Source: Leptobrachium leishanense (Eukaryota > Chordata > Amphibia > Anura > Megophryidae). From it: 64,000 bases of DNA. Below, in pieces: positions 63,916-64,000 of the stretch. The stretch lies in contig CM019063.1 of assembly GCA_009667805.1 (NCBI GenBank), positions 406,416,959-406,480,958 on the forward strand. Direction: 5' to 3'. The position numbers were made by a program, and so were the translations under genes. The notes below the pieces were generated by a model. That model was not told the origin of the DNA. It saw only the letters and a list, made by a program, of their open reading frames with translations, and made no database searches. How positions within the stretch are numbered: the first letter of the stretch is position 1; each line of letters opens with the position of its first letter.

Positions 63916-64000
63916 TCTGGGTGTTGCCAGCTATCAGGGTGTATCACTGACGTATAGCATTGTTCTGGAAAATCTGTATATCTTTAATCTATATATCACT
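63916..64000 (+). mobile_element. Start of a third BED-finger hAT copy, cut by the window edge
   Basis: GCCAGCTATCAGGGTGTATC and ATCTGTATATCTTTAATC then TATATATCACT match the 5' UTR just before the transposase ATG in hAT D (29848-29951). By that alignment the ATG would lie within about 10 bp past the window end. Confidence 0.65.

Noticed and set aside
1..64000. tRNA genes or tRNA-derived SINEs
   Set aside because: I saw no convincing A-box and B-box pair or cloverleaf near any repeat start. Short GGTTCAA-like matches occur by chance.

Overview
This window is vertebrate nuclear DNA, most probably from a frog or toad. It holds CR1 and L2-type LINEs, an L1-type LINE, Ty3/gypsy LTR elements including a chromodomain element, several hAT families, a Tc1/mariner, PIF/Harbinger-like and TTAA-target MITEs. 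It also carries a short remnant resembling the leader segment of anuran C2H2 zinc-finger proteins (51944-52127). I see no intact cellular gene, no rRNA or tRNA, no CRISPR array and no bacterial-style operon. The window is almost entirely a stack of nested transposable elements. The only candidate host coding piece is one weak exon-like ORF (10386-10585, minus).

Layout. 1-1855: Harbinger-like MITE, a short minisatellite and an L2 3' end. 2105-9730: one dead L1 ORF2 on the plus strand, split by LTR-like material, another LINE's 3' end, an unclassified insert and a 1.6-kb hAT element (7763-9367). 10976-18405: a minus-strand chromodomain gypsy element whose 3' LTR is cut by a 2.2-kb hAT element (11354-13591); its 5' LTR is missing. 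19173-21595: TTAA-bounded repeats and a small hAT element. 21604-27745: a ZBED5/GTF2IRD2-like hAT relic carrying a TTAA-type repeat, a GGCCCCTATTA-ended MITE, an L2 3' end and a Tc1 element. 28387-35251: a 6.9-kb BED-finger hAT element with an 8-bp target duplication. 37066-40859: a second copy of that element, inverted and truncated. 41229-51215: a nearly full-length minus-strand CR1, split by a gag-only gypsy element with 860-bp LTRs (42094-46518) and by a hAT MITE (49610-50883). 51583-56658: further LINE pieces, one split by a TTAA element. 58441-64000: MITEs, a solo LTR, a second Harbinger-like copy and, at the right edge, the start of a third copy of the BED-finger hAT.

The most striking theme is that four independently inserted elements, each with its own target-site duplication, carry a kilobase-scale tandem array inside them. 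The units are about 20 bp (7763-9367), about 21 bp (11354-13591), 18 bp (28387-35251) and 30 bp x 44 (42094-46518). The two best-preserved BED-finger hAT copies also share a diverged about 70-bp array upstream of the transposase start. The 30-bp array lies in an 823-codon open frame that also has a gag zinc knuckle. Nested order, target duplications and one empty-site comparison let the insertion history be read directly. Boundaries without a target duplication are approximate. Family names come from motif recognition, not database searches.
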